This document shows, piece by piece, positions 8,671 through 17,242 of a DNA stretch of 64,000 nt. The stretch spans positions 2,769,501-2,833,500 of the forward strand of contig NZ_CP114035.2 in assembly GCF_026898135.2 (NCBI RefSeq), in the 5' to 3' direction. Source of the stretch: Pseudomonas fortuita. Lineage in GTDB: Bacteria > Pseudomonadota > Gammaproteobacteria > Pseudomonadales > Pseudomonadaceae. A program made the position numbers and the translations under genes. The notes beneath the pieces were generated by a model that worked only from the letters and a program-made list of their open reading frames with translations, was not told the origin of the DNA and did not search any database. Each line of letters opens with the position of its first letter. The first letter of the stretch is position 1.

Positions 8671-9786
8671 GCCGACTTTCGCAGAGATAACGGTAAAGCC
8701 ATTCGCAGCGTCGGCCGACAGTTCGTCGTGCTTTGCCGCAACCTCAATCTCTTCTCCCAATCGTTCATCGCCATCGACGGCAGCAAATTCAAAGCCGTGA
8801 ATAACCGCGACCGCAATTTCACTCAAGGCAAGGTGAAGGCGCGCATGCAGCAGATCGAGCAGAGCATCGACCGCTATCTAGCGGCAATGGATTCAGCCGA
8901 TCGGGCAGCGCCGGAAGTGGCCGAGGCCAAGACTGAGCGATTGAAAGACAAAGTCGAAAAGCTGAAACAGCAGATGCAAAAACTGAAGGACATTGAGGCG
9001 CAGCTTCACGCCAGTCCCGATCAGCAAATCTCTCTTACCGATCCAGATGCCCGCTCAATGGCCACAAGCGGCCGAGGCTCCGGCACAGTTGGGTACAACG
9101 TACAAACAGCAGTCGACGACAAGCACCATCTGATCATTGCCCATGAGGTGACCAACGTTGGTAATGATCGCGGGCAACTGAGCAATATGGCTAACCAGGC
9201 ACGTGAAGAAATCGGTGCTGAGGCGCTGACAGTGGTCGCTGATCGAAGCTATTACAAAGGCCCGGAAGTCCTTGCTTGCGAGCAGGCGGGTATCACCACC
9301 TTTGTACCGAAACCCCTGACATCGAGCAGCAAAGCGGAAGGCCGATTCGGCAAGCAGGACTTCACCTACATGGCTGCATCGGACGAATATCGATGCCCTG
9401 CGGGCCAGTTGCTGACGCGCCGGCATTCCTCGATGGAGGACGGCATGTTACTGCACTGCTATTGGTTTTCAGGATGCCAGAGCTGCTCCATGCAGAAGCA
9501 GTGTACGACCGGTAAAGAGCGGCGACTCAAGCGCTGGGAGCATGAAGAAGTAGTCGAGAGAGTGCAAATCCGATTGGAGCAAGATCCAGGGAAGATGAAG
9601 GTTCGCCGGCAGACGGTGGAGCATCCCTTTGGCACGCTCAAATTCTGGATGGGAAGTACCCACTTCCTGACCAGAACCCTGCCGAGGGTAAGCACTGAGA
9701 TGAGCCTTCACGTGCTCGCCTACAACCTCAAACGGATGATGAGCATCTTCGGCATCGCAGGGCTACTTGAGGCAATCAGGGCGTAA
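8671..9786 (+). pseudogene. IS1182-family transposase, 5'-truncated
   Basis: From about 8674 the frame encodes roughly 370 residues of an IS1182-type DDE transposase. It starts mid-protein at DFRRDNG and ends LLEAIRA at the natural stop. The three acidic catalytic positions appear intact: AIDGSKF, VVADRSYY and VEHPFGTLK. A CxxC-type cluster (CQSCSMQKQC) lies between the second and third. Family members are about 480 residues, so about 110 N-terminal residues and the left inverted repeat are missing. The first ATG inside it (8728) has no good ribosome site. It is probably inactive. Confidence 0.8.
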
Positions 9787-9813
9787 ACCCCGCCGCTTGC
9801 TGGCCCGCAAACA

Positions 9814-9845
9814 GCTATATGGGCCGCTGACGCGGCCCATATAGC
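9814..9845. terminator. Strong hairpin downstream of IS1182 transposase
   Basis: A perfect 14-bp stem (GCTATATGGGCCGC / GCGGCCCATATAGC) with a TGAC loop begins 28 bases after the transposase stop. There is no T-tract, so it is either a weak terminator or a structural element of the IS right end. Confidence 0.55.
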
Positions 9846-10158
9846 ACTACAAATGTCTACTTCGCTGGGTAGGGCTATTCACGCTCTCGCCTGCTAATTC
9901 CACAGGCAATCCGCGCGACTCTCAGTTTTCGACGTGTTTACTGCGTTTTCACACAGCCTGGGTCGATAGCGGACGTTCATGAGTTACCTGCAATCTCCAG
10001 ATTCTAGCGCGGGAGCGCCGAAAGGTACTCCAGATTGCGTTGGGGGTGGGGCAGTTGCGTAGGGAAGCTTGGTGGCGCACAAAGATGCCAATGATGTCTG
10101 CCTGAGTTCGAGACTGTCTTTCATCCTTTAATTCAGTTCAGCCAGCACCTTGCCTTGG
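9846..10158. other. Non-coding stretch: probable IS right end and island border
   Basis: No gene is seen. The sequence around 9925-9980 (GTTTTCACACAGCCTGGG and following bases) probably belongs to the right end of the IS1182 copy. The partner left end is deleted, so the terminal repeat cannot be confirmed. A 9-base direct repeat CTCCAGATT occurs at about 9995 and 10029. Confidence 0.35.
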
Positions 10159-11406
10159 TCAGGTTGCTTTGCAACCTGACAGTGCATAGCGAGCCCATTC
10201 CTCCATAAGCTGTTTTCGTTTTTCGAGCAGATCGCCTCGTCGATACGCTGCTTCAGTCGCATTACTGATTTTATGCGCCAAGGCCATTTCAGGGACGATA
10301 TTGGCGAAGTTAGTTGTCTCGGCAGCCCAGTCTCTGAAGCTTGATCGGAAACCATGCATGGTGATGACTTCACCCGCTTCGTTGCGCCAGCCTGGTCCGT
10401 CGTTGGCTAAGGACTTCTCATCCATACCGCGTATTTTTTGTAGCATTGCCATGTTCGAGAGCGGTCGACCAATGCTCCGCCCCGGGAAAAGCAACCCACT
10501 TTTGCTTTCCGCCTTCAGGCACCTGAGCGTATGCAGGGCGGCTTTAGATAACGGTACTCGATGCTGGCGCCCGGCTTTCATCCGGGAAGCCGGAATAGTC
10601 CAAATTTCTTCGTCCAGATCAACCTCTTCCCAATACCCACCTATCACTTCGCTTGTGCGCAAAGCGCACAGCACGGTTAACTTCACCGCAGTTGAACTAA
10701 GGTCCCAGGATTGCTCTAGTTCTGCCATGAAGGCTGGTAATTGCTCCCAAGGTAGAGCGGGATGATTACCACGGTCTGCCAGCCTTCTTCTAGGCAGAAG
10801 CTTGTCCAAGTGACCTCGCCAGCGAGCGGAGTTTTCACCCGTGCGCAGCCGGCGTGCTTTGGCAGCATCGAGAACAAGTTCTAGCCGGTTTCTGACCCTG
10901 GCCGCTGTCTCAGGCTTAGCGGTCCATATCGGATTCAGAATCTTCAGGATATCGTCTGTTTCAACTTCGTCGACTGGCTTTTCTCCGATAAAGGGAAATG
11001 CATACGTGGTAAGAGTGTTGACCCATTGTTGCGCGTGTTTTGCGTTTTTCCAGCCAGCTCTATGGGCTTCGATGTAGTCCACGGCACAAGCGCGGAAGGT
11101 GTTTTCAAGGTTCAGATCCCGAGCAATCCGAGCAGCTTCAGCTTGCTGGAGTGCATCAGCCTTATGTGTCAAAGGGTCGATACCCTCCCGAATCAATGCT
11201 CTGTGAGTGTCGGCGCGGGAGCGCGCCTCCTTCAACCCATAGTGAGGGTAGGGGCCCAAGCCGATTTCCTTGCGCTTGCCTGCAAGCTGGTAGCGCAGCA
11301 CCCACGCTTTTCCAGACTTTCGAATGACAAGGCGCAGGCCATCGCCATCATCGTACTTGCCATAGTCCTTGAGGTTTTCTATCAATTTCGCGGTGAGCTT
11401 GGGCAT
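10159..11406 (-). CDS. P4-type tyrosine integrase 1
   Basis: This 415-residue site-specific recombinase integrates or excises a genomic island. It has an N-terminal DUF4102 arm-binding domain (KLIENLKDYGKYDDGDGLRL), a core-binding SAM-like domain, and a C-terminal catalytic domain. Catalytic residues are visible: Arg in CALRTSEV, HxxR in HGFRSSFR, His in LAHK and Tyr in EAAYRRGD. The start is the ATG at 11406 with a GGAGGT ribosome site. An in-frame upstream ATG at 11454 reads through repeats and is rejected. No excisionase or cargo genes adjoin it. Confidence 0.88.
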   Translation of the reverse strand: MPKLTAKLIENLKDYGKYDDGDGLRLVIRKSGKAWVLRYQLAGKRKEIGLGPYPHYGLKEARSRADTHRALIREGIDPLTHKADALQQAEAARIARDLNLENTFRACAVDYIEAHRAGWKNAKHAQQWVNTLTTYAFPFIGEKPVDEVETDDILKILNPIWTAKPETAARVRNRLELVLDAAKARRLRTGENSARWRGHLDKLLPRRRLADRGNHPALPWEQLPAFMAELEQSWDLSSTAVKLTVLCALRTSEVIGGYWEEVDLDEEIWTIPASRMKAGRQHRVPLSKAALHTLRCLKAESKSGLLFPGRSIGRPLSNMAMLQKIRGMDEKSLANDGPGWRNEAGEVITMHGFRSSFRDWAAETTNFANIVPEMALAHKISNATEAAYRRGDLLEKRKQLMEEWARYALSGCKAT

Positions 11407-11431
11407 GGTGGTGACCTCCGATCTCTGAATC

Positions 11432-11453
11432 TGGTCCCCCAGTTGGTCCCCCA
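11432..11453. promoter_or_regulatory. Tandem repeat upstream of integrase 1
   Basis: Two copies of TGGTCCCCCA (11432-11441 and 11444-11453) lie with a 12-base period just ahead of the integrase start. GACGGAA-like copies follow at about 11470-11490. They are candidates for arm-type or autoregulatory integrase sites. Confidence 0.4.
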
Positions 11454-11587
11454 CTCACAGCCTGGAAACAGACGGAACTGGGCGGAAGCTAGAAGACTGT
11501 GGCAACATTTAGGTTACCCGCAATATACCGTTCTAGAGCGGCCGGGCGTCGGGTTTTGGATGCCGGTGGTCGGGAGTGGAAACACAC

Positions 11588-11612
11588 TTCGAATGACTAC
11601 GCTGCATTCGAA
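11588..11612. repeat. Inverted repeat TTCGAATG/CATTCGAA
   Basis: An 8-bp perfect inverted repeat with a 9-base spacer lies between the integrases, 63 bases before the tRNA-like 3' end. Its arms share TTCGAAT with the T-loop of that tRNA-like sequence. It may be part of the recombination region. Confidence 0.4.
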
Positions 11613-11674
11613 CTGATTTTCATAAGATATTGATTTTTATCAGTAAAAATTTTGACTTTTGGAGCTGTGCTGTT

Positions 11675-11700
11675 GAGTTCGAATCCCGCATACTCCGCCA
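11675..11700 (+). other. tRNA 3'-end fragment, probable integrase attachment site
   Basis: The sequence reads like the T-loop and acceptor end of a tRNA: GTTCGAATCCCGC, then ATACTCC, a G discriminator and encoded CCA. A G discriminator after CTCC is typical of serine tRNAs. The 5' T-stem strand does not pair and no tRNA body lies upstream, so this is not a functional tRNA. P4-type integrases recombine at tRNA 3' ends and leave such copies, which makes this a likely att scar. Its 3' end forms a hairpin (CGCCAAA-TTCG-TTTGGCG, 11695-11712). Confidence 0.6.
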
Positions 11701-11774
11701 AATTCGTTTGGCGTGTTACGGGAAGAAAGACGACTGGGGCCGTTACCGTTGGGCTTCAATTCAGGGGGCGGCGA

Positions 11775-13043
11775 TTAATCTGCAAGCGCTAGCTTTGTAT
11801 TGTTCCGAAGCTGATCTAAGTAATTCGCCCACAGTTGCGCGGCTTCCCGGCGCTGACTCAAGAGCTGAGCGCGTGCGTAAACTGCTCCCAGCGCACCTGG
11901 CATCCGGTGCGATAGCGACAGCTCCAGTACAATTGGATCGATGCCCAAATGCTCATGAGCGATCGTGCGGTAGGTAGCCCGAAAGCCGTGAGCGGTGATT
12001 GCGTACTCAGGCCAGACTTTTTGCAGCGACTTGAGGATGGACGTCGCATCGATTGACCGGCCTGGATAGACAGGCGATCCGAACACCCAGCCGTGACCGG
12101 CATCATCAACCAACCGATCTTTGTGCAGCTCGCGCAGTAGGACTAGCGCTTGCTCTGGGAGCGGCACGATATGCTTGCTCTTGTCCAGATGTTTGGTCTT
12201 GCTGACCACATATCGCCAATCGGCGCCGATCATATCGACATCCTCCCAGCGCATCTTCACAAGTTCGCCCGGCCGAACCGGCAACAGCACCAGTAGGCGC
12301 ATCGCATAGGCCACGCTCCCAAGGTTCAGATCATCCAGGCGCAGCAGAAACTTGCCCAGATCAGCAGGCCGCTCAATGGCCGGGTTGCTGGTCACCACGT
12401 GGCGGATCTTGAGTTCCTCAGTGTTGCTCAGGGCCACATTTCGCTCGACCCAGCCACGTCCTTCGGCAAAGCCGAGGATGGAGCGAATGATCGTCCGCAC
12501 GCGCCTCGCCATCGCCATGATTCGCTTGTATCGCAACTCGGTAATGATCGCGGTGATGTGCTCGAGTTTGATTTCGCTGACGGGCCGCTCGCCGATAGCG
12601 GGTAAAATGTGGTTCTGCAGTGCGCCGCGAAATCCTGCGACGGATTTGCTGACTAGGTCGGCGGATTTGAACTTCATCCACTCCTCAGCGACGTAGGCGA
12701 ACGTACGTGACTCATTTAGCCATTGCGCCTCAATCTTGGCTTTTTTGGCTTTGAGTGGGTCGATGTGATTGGCCACGCTATTGCGCGCTGCCCGGGCGAG
12801 CTCGCGGGCTTCTTTCAAGCCCACATCCGGATACCTGCCGATCACGAACACGTTTTCCTTGCCGCGAAGACGGTACTTCAGTCGCCAGTGCCGGGAGGGA
12901 GATTTGCCAGGCTTGAGCGAGGCACGCACTTGTAGATAGAGACCCGGCACGTCGCCATCGGCGTACTTGCCTGATGTGGTCAACGACCGAATGAATGCAT
13001 CGCTGAGTTTCTGGCGGAAGGGTGGCGGTTTTTCGGGGGACAT
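11775..13043 (-). CDS. P4-type tyrosine integrase 2
   Basis: A second, divergent tyrosine integrase of 422 residues. It has an N-terminal DUF4102-like domain (SLTTSGKYADGDVPGLYLQV), a core-binding domain and a catalytic domain. The catalytic residues are Arg in LPVRPGEL, HxxR in HGFRATYR, His in LSHRMP and Tyr in GAVYARAQ, so it may be active. It is transcribed in the same direction as integrase 1, and its 3' end faces the tRNA-like att fragment. Nothing between the two integrases looks like cargo, so one or both islands have probably been lost. Confidence 0.87.
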   Translation of the reverse strand: MSPEKPPPFRQKLSDAFIRSLTTSGKYADGDVPGLYLQVRASLKPGKSPSRHWRLKYRLRGKENVFVIGRYPDVGLKEARELARAARNSVANHIDPLKAKKAKIEAQWLNESRTFAYVAEEWMKFKSADLVSKSVAGFRGALQNHILPAIGERPVSEIKLEHITAIITELRYKRIMAMARRVRTIIRSILGFAEGRGWVERNVALSNTEELKIRHVVTSNPAIERPADLGKFLLRLDDLNLGSVAYAMRLLVLLPVRPGELVKMRWEDVDMIGADWRYVVSKTKHLDKSKHIVPLPEQALVLLRELHKDRLVDDAGHGWVFGSPVYPGRSIDATSILKSLQKVWPEYAITAHGFRATYRTIAHEHLGIDPIVLELSLSHRMPGALGAVYARAQLLSQRREAAQLWANYLDQLRNNTKLALAD

Positions 13044-13047
13044 GATG

Positions 13048-13097
13048 TGGGGGTATCTTTTTCAGTTTGGGCTTGGTGTCCCCCAAAGATACCCCCA
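13048..13097. promoter_or_regulatory. 13-bp inverted repeat at integrase 2 promoter
   Basis: TGGGGGTATCTTT (13048-13060) and its exact reverse complement (13085-13097) flank the region just upstream of the integrase 2 start. GACGGAA-like motifs (about 13126-13140) follow. It is a candidate autoregulatory operator or arm site. Confidence 0.5.
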
Positions 13098-13196
13098 GTC
13101 AAGCTGGAATTGAGTGGATTCCGATGGACGGAAACGGACGATGATTTGCTCTAAGTCTATGCTTTTGAAGCATTATTGGATCTCAGTGGAACTCGG

Positions 13197-14111
13197 TCAG
13201 AGGCTATCGGGGTCCCCAAAGAACATCTGAATTCGCGACCGCAACCACCGCTCCGCCGGGTCGTTGTCTTGCGCCCCGCGCCAGGCCATGTGCAGTTCGA
13301 AACTGCGCACCGATATTGGCAGGTCCTCGGCCCGCAATCCGCCCGCCGCGGTCAGCACATCGGCCGTATAGTCCGGCACAGTGGCCACGATGTCTGTCCC
13401 CGCCAGCAAACTCCCCAGCCCGTTGAACTGCGGCACCGCCAGCACCACGTGGCGCTTGCGGCCAATCTCTTCCAGGGCTTCGTCGATGAACCCGGACAGG
13501 TCACCGGCAAAGGACACCAGCGCATGCGGCCGCGCGCAGAAGTCGTCCAGGGTGATGCTGCCGGGCACACTGTCGGCACGCAGCAGCTTCGGCATGCTGC
13601 GGCGCAGTACCTTGCGCTTGGCGTTGGCCGGTAGTTCGCTGGTGTAGCTGACCCCCACCGAAATCTCGCCCGAGGCCAGCAACGTCGGCATCAGCAGGTA
13701 GTTGACCCGCCGCACCACCAGCACGATGCCCGGCGCTTCGGCGCGGATGCGCTTGAGCAGCTGTGGTAGCAGGGCGAACTCGGCATCGTCCGACAGGCCG
13801 ATGCGGAACACTGCGTTGCTGGTGGCGGGGTCGAACTCGGCAGCGCGGCTGACTGCAGTGGAAATCGAATCCAGCGCCGGGGACAGCAGGGCGAATATCT
13901 CGTGGGCCCGCGCCGAGGGTTCCATGCTGCGGCCGGTGCGCACAAACAGCGGGTCGTCGAACAGGTTGCGCAGGCGCGACAAGGCCGCGCTGATGGCCGG
14001 CTGGCCGAGGAACAGTTTTTCCGCAGCGCGGGTCACGCTGCGCTCATGCATCAGCGTTTCGAACACGATCAGCAGGTTGAGGTCTACGCGACGCAGGTCG
14101 TTTCGATTCAT
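13197..14111 (-). CDS. LysR-family transcriptional regulator
   Basis: This 304-residue regulator has a LysR helix-turn-helix at about 8-65 (LLIVFETLMHERSVTRAAEKLFLGQPAISAAL), followed by a substrate-binding domain. The N-terminal RRVDLNLL and the DPLFVRTGRSMEPS pattern place it in the NodD/NahR-like subgroup. It is divergent from the alcohol dehydrogenase gene at 14318, with a 206-base shared intergenic region, the standard arrangement for a LysR and its target. The inducer is unknown. Confidence 0.88.
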   Translation of the reverse strand: MNRNDLRRVDLNLLIVFETLMHERSVTRAAEKLFLGQPAISAALSRLRNLFDDPLFVRTGRSMEPSARAHEIFALLSPALDSISTAVSRAAEFDPATSNAVFRIGLSDDAEFALLPQLLKRIRAEAPGIVLVVRRVNYLLMPTLLASGEISVGVSYTSELPANAKRKVLRRSMPKLLRADSVPGSITLDDFCARPHALVSFAGDLSGFIDEALEEIGRKRHVVLAVPQFNGLGSLLAGTDIVATVPDYTADVLTAAGGLRAEDLPISVRSFELHMAWRGAQDNDPAERWLRSRIQMFFGDPDSL

Positions 14112-14317
14112 CGGTGCGCTTCGCCTAAAGTGGGGCAGGGGTGAATCTTACGGCCAAAGGCTGTTACCCTGCACGGGTTTAGGGGGACCCATTGCAGGGA
14201 AAGTCAGGTGCCCAATCGATGACAAGCATGTCGACTATTAATGACCACTGATGGTCTAACCGTCAAAGCCCGGATAAAGTCAGTGGTAATTAGAGGTTCA
14301 CAAAGGCGAGGTATGCG

Positions 14318-15340
14318 ATGTCCCGCATGATCCGTTTCCACAAGTTCGGCGCTGCCGATGTGCTCCGTTGCGAGGAGCAGGCCGAACCGTCACCCGCTGC
14401 CGACGAGGTACAGATCCGCGTCCAGGCGATTGGCGTCAGCTGGTATGACGTGCTCTGGCGCCAGAACCTGGCGCCGTCCCAGGCACGCCTGCCGGCGGGC
14501 ATCGGCCACGAAATGGCCGGGGTGGTGACTGCGGTCGGTGAAGGGGTCGAGGACATTGCGGTGGGCGACCGGGTCGCCAGCTTCCCGGCCACCAGTGCCA
14601 ACGATCACCCCGTGTATGGCGATGTCATCGTGCTGCCGCGTACGGCCATTACCCGTTACCCGGATGTGCTCACGCCGATCGAGGCGAGCGTGCACTACAC
14701 GCCGTTGCTGATCGCCTATTTCGCCTACGTTGACCTGGCCCGGGCCAAGGCCGGGCAGACCGCGCTGGTAACCGATGCCAGCCATTGTGCCGGCCCCGCT
14801 TTCGTCCAGTTGGGCAAGGCCCTGGGGCTGAAGGTGTTTGCTGCTACCAAAGAAGCGGAGCAGCGGGATTACCTGTTGGGCCTGGGGGCCGACAAGGTGA
14901 TTGTCACTGAGGAACAGGACTTGTTGCTGCAGGTTGGCAAGTACACCGATGGCCGCGGCGTGGACATGGTCCTGGATGGTATGGGCGGGCCGCAGATGTC
15001 GCTGCTGGGCGATGTGCTGGCGCCACGTGGCAGCCTGGTCCTGTATGGCCTGCAAGGCGGTAACCAGACGCCGTTCCCGGCCTGTGCAGCCTTCCAGAAG
15101 AACATCCAGTTCTACGTGCATTGCATCGGTAACTTCACCGGCAAGCCGGAGCTTGGCATCAGCCAGGACCAGGTCGCGCTGCAGCGTGCCTTGCGCGATA
15201 TCAACCAGTTCACCGCCGACCAGTTGCTGACACCGCAAATCATCAAGGTGTATCCGTTCGAGCAGGTGGTGGAGGCGCATCGTTACATGGACCAATGCCC
15301 TTGTGGTGGGCGGGTGGTACTGGACATGGCGCAACACTGA
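14318..15340 (+). CDS. Zinc-type alcohol dehydrogenase / quinone oxidoreductase family protein
   Basis: The product is a 340-residue medium-chain dehydrogenase/reductase. The N-terminal GroES-like domain contains GIGHEMAGVVTAVGEGVEDIAVGDRV. The nucleotide-binding domain follows, but the usual GxGxxG is replaced by TDASHCAGPAFVQLGKALG. The structural-zinc cysteines are absent, which points to a zinc-free quinone-oxidoreductase-like enzyme using NADPH. It is divergent from the LysR gene at 14111 and followed by a clear terminator, so it is a single-gene unit. The substrate is not known. Confidence 0.85.
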   Translation: MSRMIRFHKFGAADVLRCEEQAEPSPAADEVQIRVQAIGVSWYDVLWRQNLAPSQARLPAGIGHEMAGVVTAVGEGVEDIAVGDRVASFPATSANDHPVYGDVIVLPRTAITRYPDVLTPIEASVHYTPLLIAYFAYVDLARAKAGQTALVTDASHCAGPAFVQLGKALGLKVFAATKEAEQRDYLLGLGADKVIVTEEQDLLLQVGKYTDGRGVDMVLDGMGGPQMSLLGDVLAPRGSLVLYGLQGGNQTPFPACAAFQKNIQFYVHCIGNFTGKPELGISQDQVALQRALRDINQFTADQLLTPQIIKVYPFEQVVEAHRYMDQCPCGGRVVLDMAQH

Positions 15341-15361
15341 CAGCTGTTTGCATTGCTGATG

Positions 15362-15387
15362 AACCCGGGCTGAGTCCCGGGTTTTTT
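15362..15387 (+). terminator. Rho-independent terminator
   Basis: An 8-bp stem AACCCGGG/CCCGGGTT with a 6-base loop runs into six T residues, 22 bases after the dehydrogenase stop. Confidence 0.88.
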
Positions 15388-15856
15388 GTGCGCGAAACAG
15401 AATGATTTAAATGCCAACTATAAGAATATTCCTACATTAAAATCAGTCGCGGACTACATATAAGGCGATGGCCTGGCGTTTTGTGGAAATATTCCGCCAA
15501 CAATTCGGTCTTGAACGATTTCGGCTCGGCGTTCAGTGTATATCCGCCGTCGTGCTGAATGGTTTTTTTACCCCGATCTGTATCTTATATTCGCTCTGCA
15601 TCCCCCGATAATGGCACGATGATAGTTTGCGCAAGGAGCGTGGAATGAGCATGGCTATGCCTGAGGATGAGCTGTGTTTGGTAGCGGCGGGCTGTCGCGG
15701 TGGCGAGTATTTTTCGATGGTCTGGCGACAGTGATGCGTTACGTAATTACTTCAATTTGATTGTAGGAAATTTCTTCCGGGTAAGCGCAGGGCGTGTTGA
15801 ATCTTGAATACAGGATTCGGCACGCGTTGGCTGCATGAAGTTGATGAGGTGATTTC
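15388..15856. other. Long A/T-richer intergenic region with a possible micro-ORF
   Basis: About 470 bases precede the 461-residue unknown gene. The 15400-15620 part is clearly richer in A and T than its surroundings. A 29-codon reading frame at 15645-15734 is listed separately. Otherwise no gene, tRNA or recognisable promoter could be assigned. Confidence 0.5.
15645..15734 (+). CDS. Possible 29-residue peptide (micro-ORF)
   Basis: An ATG at 15645 is preceded by AAGGAG (15633-15638) at good spacing. It opens a 29-codon frame beginning MSMAMPEDELC and ending SMVWRQ, with two cysteines. It lies 122 bases before the unknown 461-residue gene on the same strand. It could be a leader peptide, a small protein or chance. 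No family is recognised. Confidence 0.3.
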   Translation: MSMAMPEDELCLVAAGCRGGEYFSMVWRQ

Positions 15857-17242
15857 GTGACGGCTATTCACGATCAGGCAATGCATTATATCTACCAACA
15901 AGTGCTCGAGCGTTTGTTGAGCCAAATGTCACAGGCGCAACGCGCGTCCCTTCAATTGCTGATACAACGTTTGCTGGTCGCTGCAGGTGGGCCAGAGTAT
16001 ATCGGTACGTTCCGCGTGCTGGTACTGCAAGGTTGCGATCGCCACAGTGCCAGGTTGCTGGCCATGCTGCGTGCGGCACAACTGAGCATTGCCCTGCGTG
16101 CGCCGGTAACCTTTCAGTTGCGGGTACTCGTGGTCAGCCTGCCGGTGGCTGCCAGCGATACGTTGGAATTCCACGAGGGCAGTTTCAGTGCCCTGTTCAT
16201 GCAGGATGACCCGCGGGTTCAGTTACAGATGATCGAAGGGCGCGAAGTGGTGCCCTTCAGCCGTCGGTCTTCGGCAGCGCCCGACCGCTGGCTGCTGGCG
16301 AGAAACGCCCTGCTGATGTTCGGGCACATGGTCGATGCCAGGCCCGAAGCCCTGCTGGGTAGCCGGCTGCACCTGGAGCTGGCGGATGCCGCGTGTTCTG
16401 CGCTGCAGGCCGCGACACCGGCCGATGTCTTGATCACTGCCATTCCCGTACGCCAGCGGCGCCGCTACCTGGCGTGGGCCCGGCGTAGTCTGCGCCTGGC
16501 AGGGGAGCGCGGCCCCCATGTGTTGCATCACTGCCTGGCGGCGCTGGCCCACGGGCTGAGCCGGTTGCACGGCGCAGCCGATGCCTCGCCGGGCAGCCTG
16601 GCGAAGCCCACACAGGGCGATGCCGCGCAGGAGGCATCGTTGCGGCTACTTGCCATAGATGACCTGCTGCCGCATCTGCTTGAAGGGCAGCAACTGGATG
16701 CCATGTTGGGTGCTGGTCTCGAAAAGGCCGATGATGCCTGGCCATTGGCGGCGTTCGTCGATCCGTACGCCCGGGCCCAGTTGCACCAACTGCGCGCCCG
16801 CAGCCTGGAGCTGCAGGCCGCTCGCCCGGCGCTTTCGCTGGCGAACCCGTCGGGTGATAGCAAGACTCGCGATGGGCACACCCTGGCGCTGGGCAAAGCC
16901 TACGGTATCAACCAGACTCAACTGGTGTGCCTGCTGTTCAGTCCCTTCGCCAGGCAGGGAAAGAAGCTCGAGCATTTTCTGCAGTGCCGGCATGCAGACA
17001 TGCTGGTAGCGCTGCCGTACCTGCACCGGGCCCTGCAAGGCAAACCCTGCCCCGATGCGGTGCGGGACTGGCTGGTGAATACCAGTGGCCTGCCGCTGGT
17101 GCAGTTACGGGCAATCTATGAGGGGCGCATGCCGCTGACTGCCTGGCGCTTACAGAGCAACCTGGCCCGCCGCGATGTGCACCTCAGGTTGCTGCCACGG
17201 CCTTCGTCGGGGCGCCGCCGTAGCCCAGTGGCGTTGCCTTGA
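15857..17242 (+). CDS. Unrecognised 461-residue protein
   Basis: I do not recognise this protein. The GTG start at 15857 has GAGGTG upstream. There is no signal peptide and no clear membrane segment. The sequence is rich in Leu, Ala and Arg and looks helical. It contains a short segment FRVLVLQGCDRHSARLLAMLRAA (about 50-75) and a C-terminal basic tail. The region LALGKAYGINQTQLVCLLFSPFARQGKKLE (about 345-375) looks the most conserved-like. The stop overlaps the TTG start of the MocR-like gene (TTGA, 17239-17242), so the two are probably co-translated and work together. Confidence 0.7.
   Translation: MTAIHDQAMHYIYQQVLERLLSQMSQAQRASLQLLIQRLLVAAGGPEYIGTFRVLVLQGCDRHSARLLAMLRAAQLSIALRAPVTFQLRVLVVSLPVAASDTLEFHEGSFSALFMQDDPRVQLQMIEGREVVPFSRRSSAAPDRWLLARNALLMFGHMVDARPEALLGSRLHLELADAACSALQAATPADVLITAIPVRQRRRYLAWARRSLRLAGERGPHVLHHCLAALAHGLSRLHGAADASPGSLAKPTQGDAAQEASLRLLAIDDLLPHLLEGQQLDAMLGAGLEKADDAWPLAAFVDPYARAQLHQLRARSLELQAARPALSLANPSGDSKTRDGHTLALGKAYGINQTQLVCLLFSPFARQGKKLEHFLQCRHADMLVALPYLHRALQGKPCPDAVRDWLVNTSGLPLVQLRAIYEGRMPLTAWRLQSNLARRDVHLRLLPRPSSGRRRSPVALP

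Noticed and set aside
11407..11454. Longer integrase 1 start at 11454
   Set aside because: The extension translates the tandem GGGGGACCA repeats; the ATG at 11406 has a good GGAGGT site.
11640..11700. Complete tRNA gene
   Set aside because: Only the T-loop and acceptor 3' strand are present; no D-arm, anticodon or 5' acceptor strand can be folded.
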